Below, piece after piece: positions 13,868 to 26,606 of a DNA stretch of 64,000 nt. Position 1 is the stretch's first letter. Each line of letters opens with the position of its first letter. The notes beneath the pieces were generated by a model. It saw nothing but the letters and a program-made list of their open reading frames with translations, made no database searches and had not been told where the DNA came from. The stretch comes from Gymnothorax reevesii (lineage: Eukaryota > Chordata > Actinopteri > Anguilliformes > Muraenidae). The position numbers and the translations under genes were made by a program. The stretch covers positions 151,611,947 to 151,675,946 of the forward strand of contig CM056573.1 in assembly GCA_029721435.1 (NCBI GenBank). The letters run 5' to 3'.

Positions 13868-14757
13868 ACAAGAGCAACGCAGAGCGTGGCATATGCCCCC
13901 GCCTGTATGTTGACCAAGGGCATCTTGAAATGGCTGCTGTGGCGGCCATATTAGATATCGCACGACTAATGGTGTAACGATACGGCAATACAGTACCATA
14001 TCGCGATGCAAAGTCGGCGATACGATGCATCGATTTGAATGAGGTGTATCGCGATATTCAAACGATACGCAAAATGTCTAGATAAATTTAGTTCAAAACG
14101 TAACCATCTAGTCAACATCTTATAAATGAGTGTAATTAATTGTCCTCACGAAATACATTCGACAGTCAAAATATAAAACGTAACTTACTACAGTACAGTA
14201 GGCCTACTGTTATCTGTCATTCTCAGCCATCCATCAAACAAGTGCGGTACAGACACAAAAAAATGATCACATTTTACTATTGGTTTAAGATGCTGTGTGA
14301 CATGGATTGTTAGACCATGGAAATAAGTTTCATTTTGTAACTTGTTTTGAATGTTTTCAGAATTTGACAACTTTACTGTATTGCTCCCTTTGTTGTGCTG
14401 GGAGAGGGTTCCTGGATGAAACTTTTTATATCTTGAATCTGTTCTAGGTGCTTACAGAAAAAGCATCCTGAGAGTGTTACCTGTAAAAAGAAAGACATTT
14501 GCGTTTAAAACAACCATGATATATTTGTTTTGGTGTATCACGATACGTATCGTATCGCGACCCACCTGTATCGTTACACCCCTACGCACGACGCTGGTTT
14601 TCGAAAGGAACCTTCCTCTAGCCACTCCCAATACGCCATTAAGAAATGGCATCCATTCGACGAGGGATTCTATAGTTATGCCACGGAAACAAAAAGTTAA
14701 CGGATGGACGGACGGACATGGTGTCAACATAATGCCCCCTTTCCTCTTTGGAGGTAA
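13868..14757 (+). repeat. SINE-like 'GCCCCC...' repeat, copy d, split by a MITE
   Basis: The head reads AACAAGAGCAACGCAGAG with CATATGCCCCC. The tail has GGATGGACGGACGGACAT, then ATAATGCCCCC and GGAGGTAAAG. It is interrupted by the MITE at 13967-14584. No target duplication could be defined for this layer, so its edges are approximate. Confidence 0.5.
13967..14584. mobile_element. Non-autonomous hAT-type MITE, copy 2
   Basis: Its ends read TAATGGTGTAACGATAC and the complement of TAGGGGTGTAACGATAC. The 8-bp target duplication CGCACGAC is exact (13959-13966 and 14585-14592). It is the same family as 316-891. No coding capacity for a transposase is seen. It is the innermost and youngest layer of this nest. 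Confidence 0.88.
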
Positions 14758-15345
14758 AGTATACTTTTACTTCGTTACTTTGACACAGGCCACTTCGCTA
14801 CTGGTTACAAATTGAAATATGAATGTAATTCATCATTTAAGGATTATCTGGATTTGGCATGTTCGAGAAGAACAATGGTGCTCGGTAGTGAATCTTAAGC
14901 GCCTTGCGCAGTCGTGTCCACCAGCAGACATGGAGCTGCAAATTTATGCATGCTTGAATATTCACAAGCAAGATGGAAATGCTCAAATAAAAGATCAATC
15001 TTTGAATAAAATGAATCAATATTGTGAAATTGAAAATTTGAATTAAAAAAAATAAAAAAATAAAAAATAAAAATAAATCAATCTGAATCGGAAAAATCTA
15101 TTTTTTGAACCCAGCCCTACCGGATAGATGTATTTTTTTCATTCCAGTGTCAAACATCTTGTGTTTTATAGCTCTATTGATCACTGTAGCGGTAGAATAA
15201 GAATTTTGAAAAATTGTAACAAATCTGCAGGAGCCTAGTGTACCTTTAAGGAATTCCATATTTGTGCATACGACTCCCTATTCTAGGTTTAAAGTTACCT
15301 GGTATAGGCTATTCTGTCCCTATTCCGCTTTCGTGCATACGGGCC

Positions 15346-18300
15346 TGAGTAAATAACAGTCCGGTGAACAGGACAGGAGGTATTCAGATTCATACAAGAC
15401 TCCCAACATTCCCTGCAGAAATCATAGATGATGTCTTCTTTTCACAATAAATAAACACAATCAGAAGGCTGCATGCAGTCTTGCTGACCCACACCGGATG
15501 GGGCCTGAAGACATGCTGTGATCGGGGCTTCCTTATCTCAGTTGCATGATGTCAGACTAAAAATGGGCCTACTCCAAAAGCAGAAATCTACAAATGATAG
15601 CATTACAACAATTCTACCAAAATAAAAGGCAATTGCCAACAGTGGAGTGAACTTTTTGGCTTTATGCTTTCTGTGCCTTGCTTGACAGAACAGGGACAAA
15701 CCCGAACAGAAACATTGCATAATTGTCATAAATTATGGATTAACAACATGTACTACCAAAAGTATTAATCACAGTGGTCCTACATTTTCAAGCACCTTAA
15801 TAAGATGCCCCCCCTTTTCAACCCCTTAAGTCCTGATCATTGCTCAGATTTCCCTGTCAGACATGTCACATGCAAATTTATCAACGCTGGTCGCAGCACT
15901 TCACTAAAGCTACATTATGCTCACACTAAATGCTGCATTTCAAAGTCCGTTCGCAATGCTTAGGCCTACCCGTGCTCATGCAAGCCCGCTGCTGCCAACT
16001 AGAGAGATGTCAACATGCAGACCAGAGCTTGTTTTTTGAATTTTCCTGGAGCTCAGTCAATAACTCACCTACAGTAAACGAGGAGAGCCAAATGTTCTCC
16101 TACCTCACCACAAATATAGCGCTCCATGAATAACCGCAGGGGTTAGCGGAGACTCTGCTCCTCATCAACATAATTAAAATTTGATTGCATTCAAAATAAT
16201 GCATTTTTAGTAAAATTCTTTGGAAAACTTACATTTAGTCCTTGAGGTGAGATTTGAATCCTATATTTCAATACAACAGCTTATTTACACTTTGCAGAAA
16301 TACAGGAGACAGTTCAAAATCCCCGAAACAACAACTTAAGATAGTCATAAGATAATGCAGAGTACTCCTTTTAACCTGATTAGTAGGTCAGTCATTTGCA
16401 TTAGTGTCATCTGTCCATTACCAAGGTATTGAGAGGACAATGTTAGCTCGAGTTGTTGCAGTCAAAGCTATCCTATTAAGCTATAAAGCCAGTGGTATAT
16501 AAACCAGTTATCTTTTAGTTTAGCTATAAGCTTAAATCACAGCGAGCCTATAGACTACAATAGTTGCTGCTAAGAGAGGAGGAGCCATTGCAGCCAGACT
16601 TCGTTATAAAGAACAGGACTAACCAAATGAACAGTTACCTAACAACGTCAGGCAAGTTAGCACGCATAAAGTCACCTTAGCTTTTCAAAATGCAATCATT
16701 TTCATTAAACATTGATCATAACAAAAACCAATGATCTTATTCCTCGTTTAATTTATATCAGGAGAGGGCAGCTATGGTATAAGATTCCATACAAGAGCCT
16801 ATACATTGCATTGTCACTTTGTTGTCAGTGCTCTAATCCAGAGCAAGTACAACACAGTGCTTTGAAAGGACCAGGAGTGCATCGAACCTAAAGGCAGGTA
16901 CCATTTAAAAACCCCAGAGTGATAATACATAGAAAGGACTTCACTCAGAGAAATACCAGAGGAGGAAAACAATCCCCTTGCCGGGTATAAATGTCGTACA
17001 TGTACATGTATGAACGAGTCATTAGTAGGTACTTTCATTAGACTATACAAAATGACTAGGCAAGGACGTTATTAATACCCGAGGATTGGATGTACAGAAA
17101 GTTTACTACTTTATGGAATGGCCCATGAGAAGATCTGAACATAAACTATGTTCACTGATATGAAGATTTAATAAAAGAATGTGAATAAAATCAGGGATTT
17201 ACAGAAGATTTAAGCATATATGAGGATGTGACAAAATGAAAGAAGAGTGAAGAGAAAAACAATATGAACGTATCCTTGAACTTCCAAGGGTTAGTACTGT
17301 ATAATATTTGAAATGGTGTAATGGCATGAAAGAAATCTTGGATGCATTAAGCAGCATTCATGACAACAAAATGATAAGGTCAAATGGGACAGTCATCACG
17401 TTATTCCGTTAAATCTTCTGGAAACCATTTTTGTATACGGCACACCCGTTTAAGGTGCACCCCGATTTTGGGACTTGTCAAAAAAACGTACAAATTTCCA
17501 CCCAAATCTTGTGTGTGTCATACGTATCATGTCTCCTCAAAATTATCCTCCATTGCCACATGTATTCGTCCTATTTTTTTCCTTTCCAACTTCTTCCATG
17601 AGAAGAGATTATTCATCAGACACCAGCAAAAAATGGAAGACGCAAGATATAAACCAATATGCCGACAGCGCATATGCCCACGCATATGCCAACATCTATC
17701 GGACGGGAATATATTGGTTCTACTACCAAAAATTTCTGCTAAATGTCCACAATAGCCCAAGGCAAATTCTAATCGCAACTAGCGCAGTTACGATGAACAC
17801 AGTGCCAGAGACACGGCAGTTTTTATTGGTACAGCAGTCGATAAGGATTCGGGATTATGGTTCGGGGCAGGGGAAGGGTTAGGGTATGGCTTGAAATGGG
17901 GATTGTACCTCTCCACATTGAAATGCATTGAAAAACTGAAGTACCCGTAGCAACTGCCTACAATGAAACGGCAGCAATATTTATAACAAATTTTATTTTC
18001 CATTTTTCCTTGTAGATTGGAACAACCAAGGAGGAGGAATGACTCGCAAGTCAGGAATTAATAAAAAGCGCAACAAATCTATGGAGTGAGATTTTCTTTT
18101 CTGTAGAAATGAGACAAATCATGTAAAGAAAAAATATTGGAATGAAGTTGTCTAAAATGATTTTGAGAGTGTTTTTTTAAGCATTATTACACTTCAGGGT
18201 GTGCTTGACCATAATTTTTGTCATGACAGAGATGCGGCCAGGAAGAAGGCTCTTGCGCCAAGTTCTGTTAGCATCATTGAAGTGACAAGAATGACTTGTA

Positions 18301-18741
18301 ACTAGAATATCCGCTGGAAAAAAAAACATTTTTTCAGGGACTGAGTTATACTTCTGCCGACATCGGGGTCATTTTTTTTTTGGACATAGATTTTACTGAT
18401 TTTTTCAAAAACATAAGCAACAAACAAGCACACTGCATTCACAAAGATATCAAACTACAAAAGAAAATAAACCACCATCCAAAATAAAATGACTTCATAT
18501 AGCTCAAGACTATCCTCACCCAAAAACCCACCCCCGCGACCCCACACCGCCTATATGCTCCACTCTGGTCCCTTAACCACCCCCATCCACCGTGTACATA
18601 TACATGCACTGTGCCCCTCCCACCCATGTACAGTAGAGTGGGGAAGGAGAGAGAAAAAAAAATTTGAGTACGCCGATACAATGACAGAGTGGGAAACGTT
18701 AAGAAAAACCAAATGAAATAAATTAAAAAATGATCCCATAA
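15346..18741. other. Intronic DNA without recognised genes
   Basis: AT-rich. A stretch at about 17380-18400 has words such as GGCACACCCGTTTAAGGTGC near 17440 and a GGGTTAGGGTATGG piece near 17875. These suggest an old repeat I cannot classify. The overlapping open frames there (17384-17882) resemble no family I know. Confidence 0.35.
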
Positions 18742-18890
18742 CAAGCTGTGTTCGTGGAACACAGATGCCCCCGGCGGCAGATTAAAGAATTCCAGGTTAA
18801 ATCCCCCCCCCCCCCACTGCAGACAAACAGATGGACAGACGGACAGGTGAAAAAATATATGCCCCCGGAATCGATATACAGATGTAAATA
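18742..18890 (+). repeat. SINE-like 'GCCCCC...' repeat, copy c (short)
   Basis: The head is CAAGCTGTGTTCGTGG followed by CAGATGCCCCCGGCGG. After a C-run come the gatggacagacggacag module and a second ATATGCCCCCGG box. It is about 150 bp, so internally deleted relative to the other copies. Confidence 0.5.
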
Positions 18891-19799
18891 TAAACATACA
18901 TAAATTGAATAATTAAATTAAAACAAAACAAAGAAGGGGGAGTTCTGAAGACAGGTGATAACAATAGATAAGCACATTACGCGCCGATAGATCATTTAGC
19001 GGGAACCCTCCAATCAAGGGCATCTCTCTCCTTATTTATAGTGTCCCGAAAGGACAAGGGCAAGTACCTCAGAAAGGAAAGCATCTCAGTCATTTTTAAG
19101 CCAGCAGGTGCCGTGACAACGACTCAGTTGATCTTTATCGAACAAACTTACATTAACGGTTATATTTAATTATAGGCAATGGCTTTCCAGTGTCGGCACC
19201 AGAACAAAAATCTGTCTAAGCTCACCAACAGATGTTTCATTTCAGCTGGGGGTGCGTCCTTCCAATTTCACATTAGCTCCGATTAATGTGGTCAAGCAGC
19301 AAAAGTAACCTGTAACGAAGGCTGAATAGAGTTTTCAACCCCACCTTCGGGGGCTTTCGCCAATCATCTTTTCAGGCCATTATTAATTTACCTCTGAAAA
19401 AAAGATGACCGTTTTCACAGATGTGTTTATTCATTAAATGTTCATATCAATGTACAAATGCAAACAAATTAAAAAATTAAATCAATGGCCTAGGCAACTA
19501 AGATAGGTGGAATAATATTTTCAGTGATGAGGTATTTTTCATTTGAGCACATGCTACCCGTGCTGTCTAGCTCATTTGAGAACATTCTAAACGTTTAATT
19601 GACCAATCAGATTGCTGAGTCGGATCTACATGTTGTATAATTTTCTGAAGTGAATTCGTGTAGGAATTACTGGAAAACAAAAAGATATGTTTTTTAATGA
19701 AATAAAAACAAAAAACAGTTACTCTTCTTGTGACCGATTGAAATTAAATCAAAGTGAATTTGTGTGAAGGGGAAGGGGTAGTCTCATTTGTTCATTTAT

Positions 19800-21123
19800 T
19801 TATTCTTTCTTGGTAATGTGCTGGCCCTGAAAAGGGCCATTTGGTGTAAAAAAACCAAGGAAATCTTCCTCCTCGCTCTCCCCCTTGAAGACTGCTCTCA
19901 ACTCTGAGTCAGAGTGGGGATACATCAAGTCGTCTTGGTAGTCGTCGTCTTCCTCTCCCGCTGGCTCCTCTAATTCGCCGTCTGCCCACAGGACATCATC
20001 CTCTGTCCCATTTAACTTGTTGGAGATGCAGCATTTCTTGAACAACTTGCGAATCAGCTCGGGGGTGATCTTCTACACCTCCAGGATCCACGACCAGATC
20101 GAAGGCAGGTCTGCCTTCCATTGTCGGCCTGTCTTGGTGAACGTGTGCTCCCTGGTGATCACTCCAGCGACGACAGAGCCCGTCCTTGAATCAAGAAGAA
20201 ACTAAAGAACTGAAGAAGGGACATCATACCCCCAGGAAAGATCGCCAGATCAACGTTCATCTGACGCAACGTTGCTTTCACCCCGTCCGTCTTGTGGGAA
20301 TGCATCAAGCACCAGTAGACTACGCCACCTGTTGAGCCCTGTGACACGTCTACCCCATACACACCGGAGCCAATCATCGACGAGACCCTCTTCCATCCAA
20401 CCTTTGTGTGGCGCTCTGACAATGATGCCGGCTGGGAACTTCTCCTTCGGTAATTTCTTCCTTTTGAAGACGACGTAGAGCGGCAGCTTCCCTCCGTCTG
20501 CAGTGCACAAGAGCATCACCGTAAAGCGATCCTTCTCGTGACCAGTCGTGGCGATGCTGATAGACTTCGTCCCCTTCGCTGCTACGGTGACATTGCGTGG
20601 AATATCAAGTGAGCGGGGTTCGGTCAGCGTTGCCTATTCGCGAGAGGGGGTAATCGTGCTGACGACGCATCTTAATAATAAATCTCTGGAAGTTTGTGAC
20701 CTTCTGGTCAGCGTCGTCTGGGAGGCGTTTGGAGATGTGGGTGCGTCGGTAGACGGAGAGACCATGCCTTCCCATGAAGCGGTAAGCCCAGTACTGACTG
20801 GCCTTGAAGTCTTCAATACCGGTTGCGTTGGCAATGACCCTGGCCTTCAGTCGGAGAGCGTTCGCGGAGATCGCGCAACCTTCTTGACGCTTCTCTGTAA
20901 CCCATGCGATGAGCTGCTCCTCCATCTCTGGCCACTAGGCTGTCCTCCCCTGACGCGCCTTCTGCTGCTTGGGTGCTTATGAAAGCTGCCATTTCTCTGC
21001 CCTCTATCGGCATACGTTCAACTCGGCGAGGTCAAATCTTCTTCCCGCTGCCCGGTTTCCCTCCGATTCGGCGACTTTGATGACCTTGAGCTTGAACACA
21101 GCTGCAAACGATTGGCGAGGCAT
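19800..21123 (-). pseudogene. pogo/Tigger-type transposase relic
   Basis: Read on the minus strand, pieces in several frames follow the order of a pogo-family transposase. There is an N-terminal helix-turn-helix start (ATG at 21123, MPRQSF...). The CENP-B-like DNA-binding half is at 20605-20925, ending in the motif GNADRTPL near the first catalytic Asp. DDE-domain pieces follow at 20250-20519 and 20159-20422, including LLVLDAFP and AIFPGGMMS. An acidic C-terminal tail beginning MFKKCCISN is at 19800-20045. Stops and at least three frame changes break it, so it cannot make an active enzyme. I could not find its terminal inverted repeats. Confidence 0.85.
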
Positions 21124-21499
21124 CTTGAGTATAAGTGAGATGTGCTCACTATGACAACTCGGTAAAGAGTGACTTCTCATTACTTCCCCTTAGGCTTTTA
21201 TAGAAAAACTTGTGGCGGCAATATCTTTGAAGGAATAAGTTGTTGACAGCAGAGGGATCCTACGTTGAGACGTCTTAAAAGGTGATGGATGGGTGCGTGG
21301 ACGTCAACAGGAGGCAGCGCGCAGTGACACGAAGGAAGATAAAATAGCACCGAGTGATAGTGAGGTCTGACTTTTTTCAGGGGTTGGTTTTTCTGATGCA
21401 AATGTATGACTCTTTTGAACGCATATTGTTTTCGGAATCAAAACTTTTTATTTTCGTGACCCCAGCAAAGTAGCCAGAACTACTTCCGACGACACCAAA

Positions 21500-23140
21500 A
21501 CCGGGCAAGAACTCCGCTCATGGGACGCAGAAGTCACTGTTTAAGCACGACACTGCTAATGAGGATGTCATGCAACTTCATGCCAAAAAATCCGAACCAT
21601 CCCTTTAATCACTCTCTATTATTTCGCCTGGAGGGATTAACGAGCCATTTACATGATTCAACGGAACATGTCGGTTCATACATTCTCATTTATAGTCAAG
21701 AAATGTTAATTTTCAAAGAAGCAGAATACAACAAATGACACTGTTCATGCAGAGGATACAGCCATCAAAGAAAGGCAAGTTCATTGGTTGTAGTTTATGT
21801 AACTTGGTCGTAATCATTTACCATGAGTGAAAGGGTAAGACGGTAGCTTGGAAAGCCTCCCGCCGTAGATGCGTGCACGCTACATAATGGACTATAGGAC
21901 AGCGTGCATGTTTTTACATGCATCAGAGCGAAATGTATACATTGCAGTGGGAAGTTATTTGCGGAGTTGCAGGGAACACTTTGAAATGACAACTGCTGTG
22001 CTAGTGCTGAGCTGTAACCAAATGCCACATTGCACAATAAAGCTGCACTAGGGCACTTAGTAAGCTTGAGCTGCTTAGTTCTTGAGACAAGTAAATGGCA
22101 CAGGACTTCTATCCCGCAATTAACCCTCTATCCCCAGGGTTTCCCACAGCGCTTCATAGTTAGGGAGGCCACCTTGACTACAAATTTCCCCCGCCTTGAC
22201 TACATCCCCCCCGAAAAAAAAAAAAAAAAAAAGGTTAGGTTGGGGGGGAAACGTAAAGACTGAACAGGTGAGTGTTCAGACTGCACTTGAATGTGGTCAG
22301 CATCTCTGCTGTTCTGACCTCCTTGGACCTTAATCAACAGTTCATTCATTATATTACAGCAAAGGGCATGCTGCTGTGATCAAGAATTTGCTGCAATAAT
22401 TTTATCAGAGCCTATGAGAATTCCTTTCAAACTTATTCTTTAAAGAGACACTTTGTAATGGCAGGAAACTTATTAGACAACACTAACATATCACTTTCAA
22501 ACCACCTTTCGCTAAAGATGAGAAGTAAGAATTTACGAGGGGCTCACACTTTTGTTCTGTGGTTTATTTTCCATTGATGTAGAGGATACCAATAGGCCAA
22601 ACAATAAATGTGGCAACAACAGATTTCGGCACCAAGAACTGTGGCGACTAGAGGCACAGCTCCATTAAAGGTGCTTTCACATTTGGGACTCAGGCACAGA
22701 TCAGAGTACATCTGACCCCAAAGTCCTGTTCATAAGGTAAGGGCGTATATAAGTGTACCATGCTTGGGCACTGTACAAAAATCAGTTTAGAAGAGGAGGT
22801 CTCAGGCAAGGACCATCTGTCCTCGAACCAAATGTGAAAGCAACTGTTCTTGAACAGTTTAACCATCTTATACCAACAAAAATTTAAGGCAAATGTGAGA
22901 CCATTGTATATCACCCCCAAATGGTAAACGGCTTGATTCTCTGAAAGACAGGCTCTTAAATGTTTTGTTACAAAAATGTAAATAAAAGGGTTTTAATTCC
23001 ACTAAATTGTTTATATTGATTGGGAAAAATATACCATGTACAGAAATCTGAAATTGAGATGTATTGAGAAACATTTTATAATCAAAACGTGACCCTCTGA
23101 ATTGTAATCAAATCAAATCGTGAGGCGATTCATGATACCC
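21500..23140. other. Intronic DNA without recognised genes
   Basis: AT-rich unique-looking sequence with a C-run/poly-A/G-run junction near 22205-22245. Nothing else can be supported. Confidence 0.35.
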
Positions 23141-25359
23141 TAGGCCTGTCACGATAACAAATTTTGCTGGACGATAAATTGTCCAAAAATTTATTGCGAT
23201 AAACGATAATATTGTCATTTCGGTACCATTGTTCAAATATAATGATATTCCATAAAAATGCAAATTCAACCTTTTTAAAGATCAATGAACATTTATTTCT
23301 AAATTAAAATTGAATTATTATATAAAAAGACATTGAAAATATCCAAAATAAATAAACAAAACAACCAATAACAATGAATGAAATGCACCAACCACACAAA
23401 GTATAAAGTATAAAAGTTTGTAAACTAAATTGCTCTTAAGTAAAAAACACACAACTCAAACAATAAATAAAGTATAAAAGTAAAAAAAAAAACACAACTG
23501 AAACAATAAATAAAGTATAAAGGTAAAAAAAAAAAAAAAAAAAAAACAAAACTGAAACTATAAGACTTAAAAGTCTGAAAAAAATTGCACTTAAGTAAAA
23601 ACCACACACGCTCCATTTACATGAAAAAAACGAAAGTGAAACTACGAGGAAGGGCTGAAGCACCTTTAATTTTAGCAAACGATACCACTAACTTTTACCT
23701 TTACGACGCGATAGAAAAGTTATCGTTATCGTTCGTATCGTATGGTATCGTTCGCTAATATTGCTAAAGGTCATGGATTAGCTGGGCAGCTGATGAAATA
23801 ACCATGATTTGGCTTTGGAGCTAGACGCCCAGCTGCGTTAGCACTGATAACCTGTGCGTATGCTGGCCACAGTAACCAATTAATTCAGCAGTCACCGAAG
23901 TGAAAATTTAGGGTGATAATGCTTCATATTAAAGTGTGCGAAAGTGAGGTAGGAAAATAAAGGTCCATCAGGTTTGTTGGTAAGCTTACGTAATGCAAAG
24001 TTATGGTTTCACTGGCCAAACTACCATTAATGGGAGCTGGCGAAGGTGCCTCAAAGAGCTAAGACGAGCACCCACTCACACTCCCGGGGGATACGGATAC
24101 ACACTGGACCAACCACGCAACCAACCAGTGGTGTACAGCATTAGTCTCGACGAGTTACATAAAGGGACGCAGCAGTGTTCAGCCGTCAACCACTCATGCC
24201 ACTGAAACTTGGGCTACAAGACTGCTTCATCCTCGCTCCACAAGCCGAATGGGCTACACAAAATACAGGTATACGGACTATTAATTACTATACTACAAGC
24301 TACACTGCCCGGCCAAAAAAAAAGTCACCGCTTGGAAATTAATGAACAAATTCTATAATTGGATCATTATTGCTGTTATTAATATGCTTGAGCTGGCAAT
24401 AATTATTTTTACCCTGACTGATGAAGCACGTTGCTACTCTTTTCTTGAAAAATCACGTCGGAAGACACATCCCTTGATGGTGAAAAAGATGTTACAGTAT
24501 TTCAGAGCGGGCAAGTTATTGGCCCGTATTTAGCAAAGAAAACCATGAATGACAAAAACAAGTATGAGGAATCATTTTTACAAACAAATTTGCCATCACA
24601 AAGTCCTGACCTTAAACACATTAAAAGTTATTGGGATGTGATCAAGAAAGACCACCAAGTGGTTCAACCATTATGTTGAGAAAAGATCTTGGCCAAAAAT
24701 TATAGCATTTCTGATCGAAAATAAATGTTCTGGTATTGCATATAGTTGTCAAAACAATGACAAGACTAATATGCACTGTAATCACAGCTACAGAGGTTCC
24801 AACTAAATATTTGAGAGTGCGACTTTTCTTTTTGGCCGGGCAATGTATCTGTCGTCTCGAATATCCGCAATATCCAATTTGTTTCTTTTCCGGAGTGTTG
24901 AAACTTGCCGCCACAGCCCCTGCCAACACAGCATGACATTTCACCGGTGTGCCTTACCTGGCTAATTTGAAAACAGAAGTTCTGCAGAACGCATCAGGCA
25001 TAAGATCAATTCAGTTAAGGGAAATACAAAAAGTCGGAATGCTGTAGATATGAAATCGGATTTTCATGACTGAAAAATCAGAGTTTTATTTATTTTTTTT
25101 TTATTTTGAAGATAAAAAAGCGGAATTCCGCAAATTAGCGGAAAAATCACATCCATGAGACAAAGAGTGAGTGATTGACAAGACGGTTCACTCCACGGAG
25201 GAATAAGGAACCGCGAGTAATCAGTCAAGATCAATGCACTGGAGTTAACTCTCTTGACATCCAGTGTCTTTGATAAATGAAAATTATCGACCCCAGAAAA
25301 CTTATCGACCATTTTTTGTTATCGTTAGATTAATTGATTTATTGATTAAATGAGGCCTA
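23141..25359. mobile_element. hAT-like non-autonomous element with insertions (boundaries tentative)
   Basis: The left end TAGGCCTGTCACGATAAC, followed by CGATAAA-rich DNA, is typical of a very common fish hAT MITE type. A possible right end, AGGCCTA with nearby GTTATCG, is at 25300-25359. The flanking 8-mers agree at only about half of the positions, so the right boundary is uncertain. A ~55-bp tandem unit ending AAATAAAGTATAAA repeats 2-3 times at 23450-23530. A deleted Tc1 lies inside at 24301-24847. Confidence 0.4.
24301..24847 (+). mobile_element. Deleted Tc1-like element
   Basis: The ends are TACACTGCCCGGCC and GGCCGGGCAATGTA, inverted repeats bordered by TA, the Tc1/mariner target. 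Only about 540 bp remain. Within it, 24596-24650 still reads as SPDLKHIKSYWDVIKKD, the third catalytic block of a Tc1 transposase with its Glu replaced. The element is internally deleted and inactive. Confidence 0.82.
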
Positions 25360-26419
25360 CCCAACCCAAATAGTAAAGTAGACGTTCACATGAGAAGAGA
25401 GGTGAGTGGTCCATCATGGAGGCAGCATGCTAAAACTATATGGTATTTTTTAAAGGCCTGGATAGTAATCATTCAGCAATTGTTGGTAACCATGGAAAAT
25501 TAAACTAGTCAGAAAACTGGGTGATATAACGCTAGCCTTGTTAGGGCTGGCTAAAAGTAGCCTTGCTGATTTGGCCAGTCAGAGCCTCATGCTAGCCTTG
25601 CGTTCGAGAATCTGACAGCCTATGGAATTGTGGCATGAGGTCACTTTTTTCAGCATGTTTTCTTCTCTCGAGCTTGAAAATAGCAAAGAACATTCGTTCT
25701 TACACGTCACCCCCAGGGAAGCAGCATGTCTGTCCCCACTCACATCAATGGAAGTTTAACTTTCCACAATTGAGCAAATAACCCCATCTACTGCCAACTC
25801 CTTTTTGTTTACCAGCATTTTCATGAGCTTTGCAGGGACGCATGATTATAGGGCATAATATGGCACGTTTTAACTTTTCATAGTCACAGTTGAGAAAATC
25901 CATGTTATGAAACAAAACTTCGGCACTCTCATATTTGCTTTATTCCGAGGATTTTTTATGGTGTCGTACAAAACATATCCTTCTTCAATGTAGCATGTGC
26001 TTTGGTTGCTAAAACTATTGTCATTTTTTCATAGCTGATAAAATAACGACTTGTACAATGGCGAGGGTTGGAAACCGAAGCCTAATCACCATTTTTGTCA
26101 TGCCAGAAGAATTTCAAAAATCTTTGTATGGCTAGCAGCAATATTATTTTGATGTCTAATAGTATTACCAAATGAAAGAATGGAGAAGTTTTCTGGGCTC
26201 AACAGATTAATATTTGTATTTCTGCTGCTCTGACATTTTCAGTGGGTAACAGCATTAATTTACCTCAAATAAATATGAAATGGGTCAGGTGGCACAAGGC
26301 AAGTGGTAGCATTGTGTCATGATGGATGTTATGTAAGCCAATAGCTAGACGTCTGAATGGTAGCTTTGCAAGCCTAGTTTGTTACAAAACAGTGCTGCGT
26401 ATCAACAGTGCTCGATTAA

Positions 26420-26606
26420 GGAAGTTATGGAGGGTGAGACATGGATCTCATTATTAATGTCAGATGCAGTCGTGAAACCGTGAGCAGAAATACAATATGA
26501 AAAGATTTTTTTTTTTTTTTTTTAAATAACTGATGCAGTAAATAAGATCTATCAGGCAATGGCAATGGCATGCCCCCCCCCCCATTATATGCCAGGGGGA
26601 TAAAAA
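26420..26606 (+). repeat. SINE-like 'GCCCCC...' repeat, copy e (3' part)
   Basis: A poly-T run is followed by a C-run box (GCCCCCCCCC region) and CATTATATGCCAGGGGGATAAAAA, the shared tail of this family. The 5' head is poorly preserved. Confidence 0.45.

Larger units (their letters stand above)
12947..15119. mobile_element. hAT-type element inserted in the Harbinger-like element
   Basis: It starts TAGGGCTAGGTATTG and ends with CCCAGCCCTA. The 8-bp target duplication is CAGGATAG (12939-12946) versus CCGGATAG (15120-15127), one mismatch. Subterminal DNA is rich in CGATTCGAT words, as in common fish hAT MITEs. No transposase is seen. It contains the SINE-like repeat at 13868-14757. Confidence 0.8.
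11937..15345. mobile_element. Harbinger-like element, outer layer of a nested insertion
   Basis: The terminal inverted repeats begin GGCCCGTATGCA at both ends (11937 and 15345), flanked by a 3-bp target duplication TGA (11934-11936 and 15346-15348). A 3-bp duplication fits the PIF/Harbinger superfamily. Without the inner insertion it would be about 1.2 kb. It has no intact transposase, so it is non-autonomous or deleted. Confidence 0.75.

Noticed and set aside
17384..17882. Overlapping open frames of 123 and 135 codons
   Set aside because: Neither shows a domain, start context or splice signal. They overlap in different frames within what looks like an old repeat.
18439..18897. 152-codon minus-strand ORF
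   Set aside because: Aromatic-rich translation of a C-run and SINE-like repeat; no recognisable domain.
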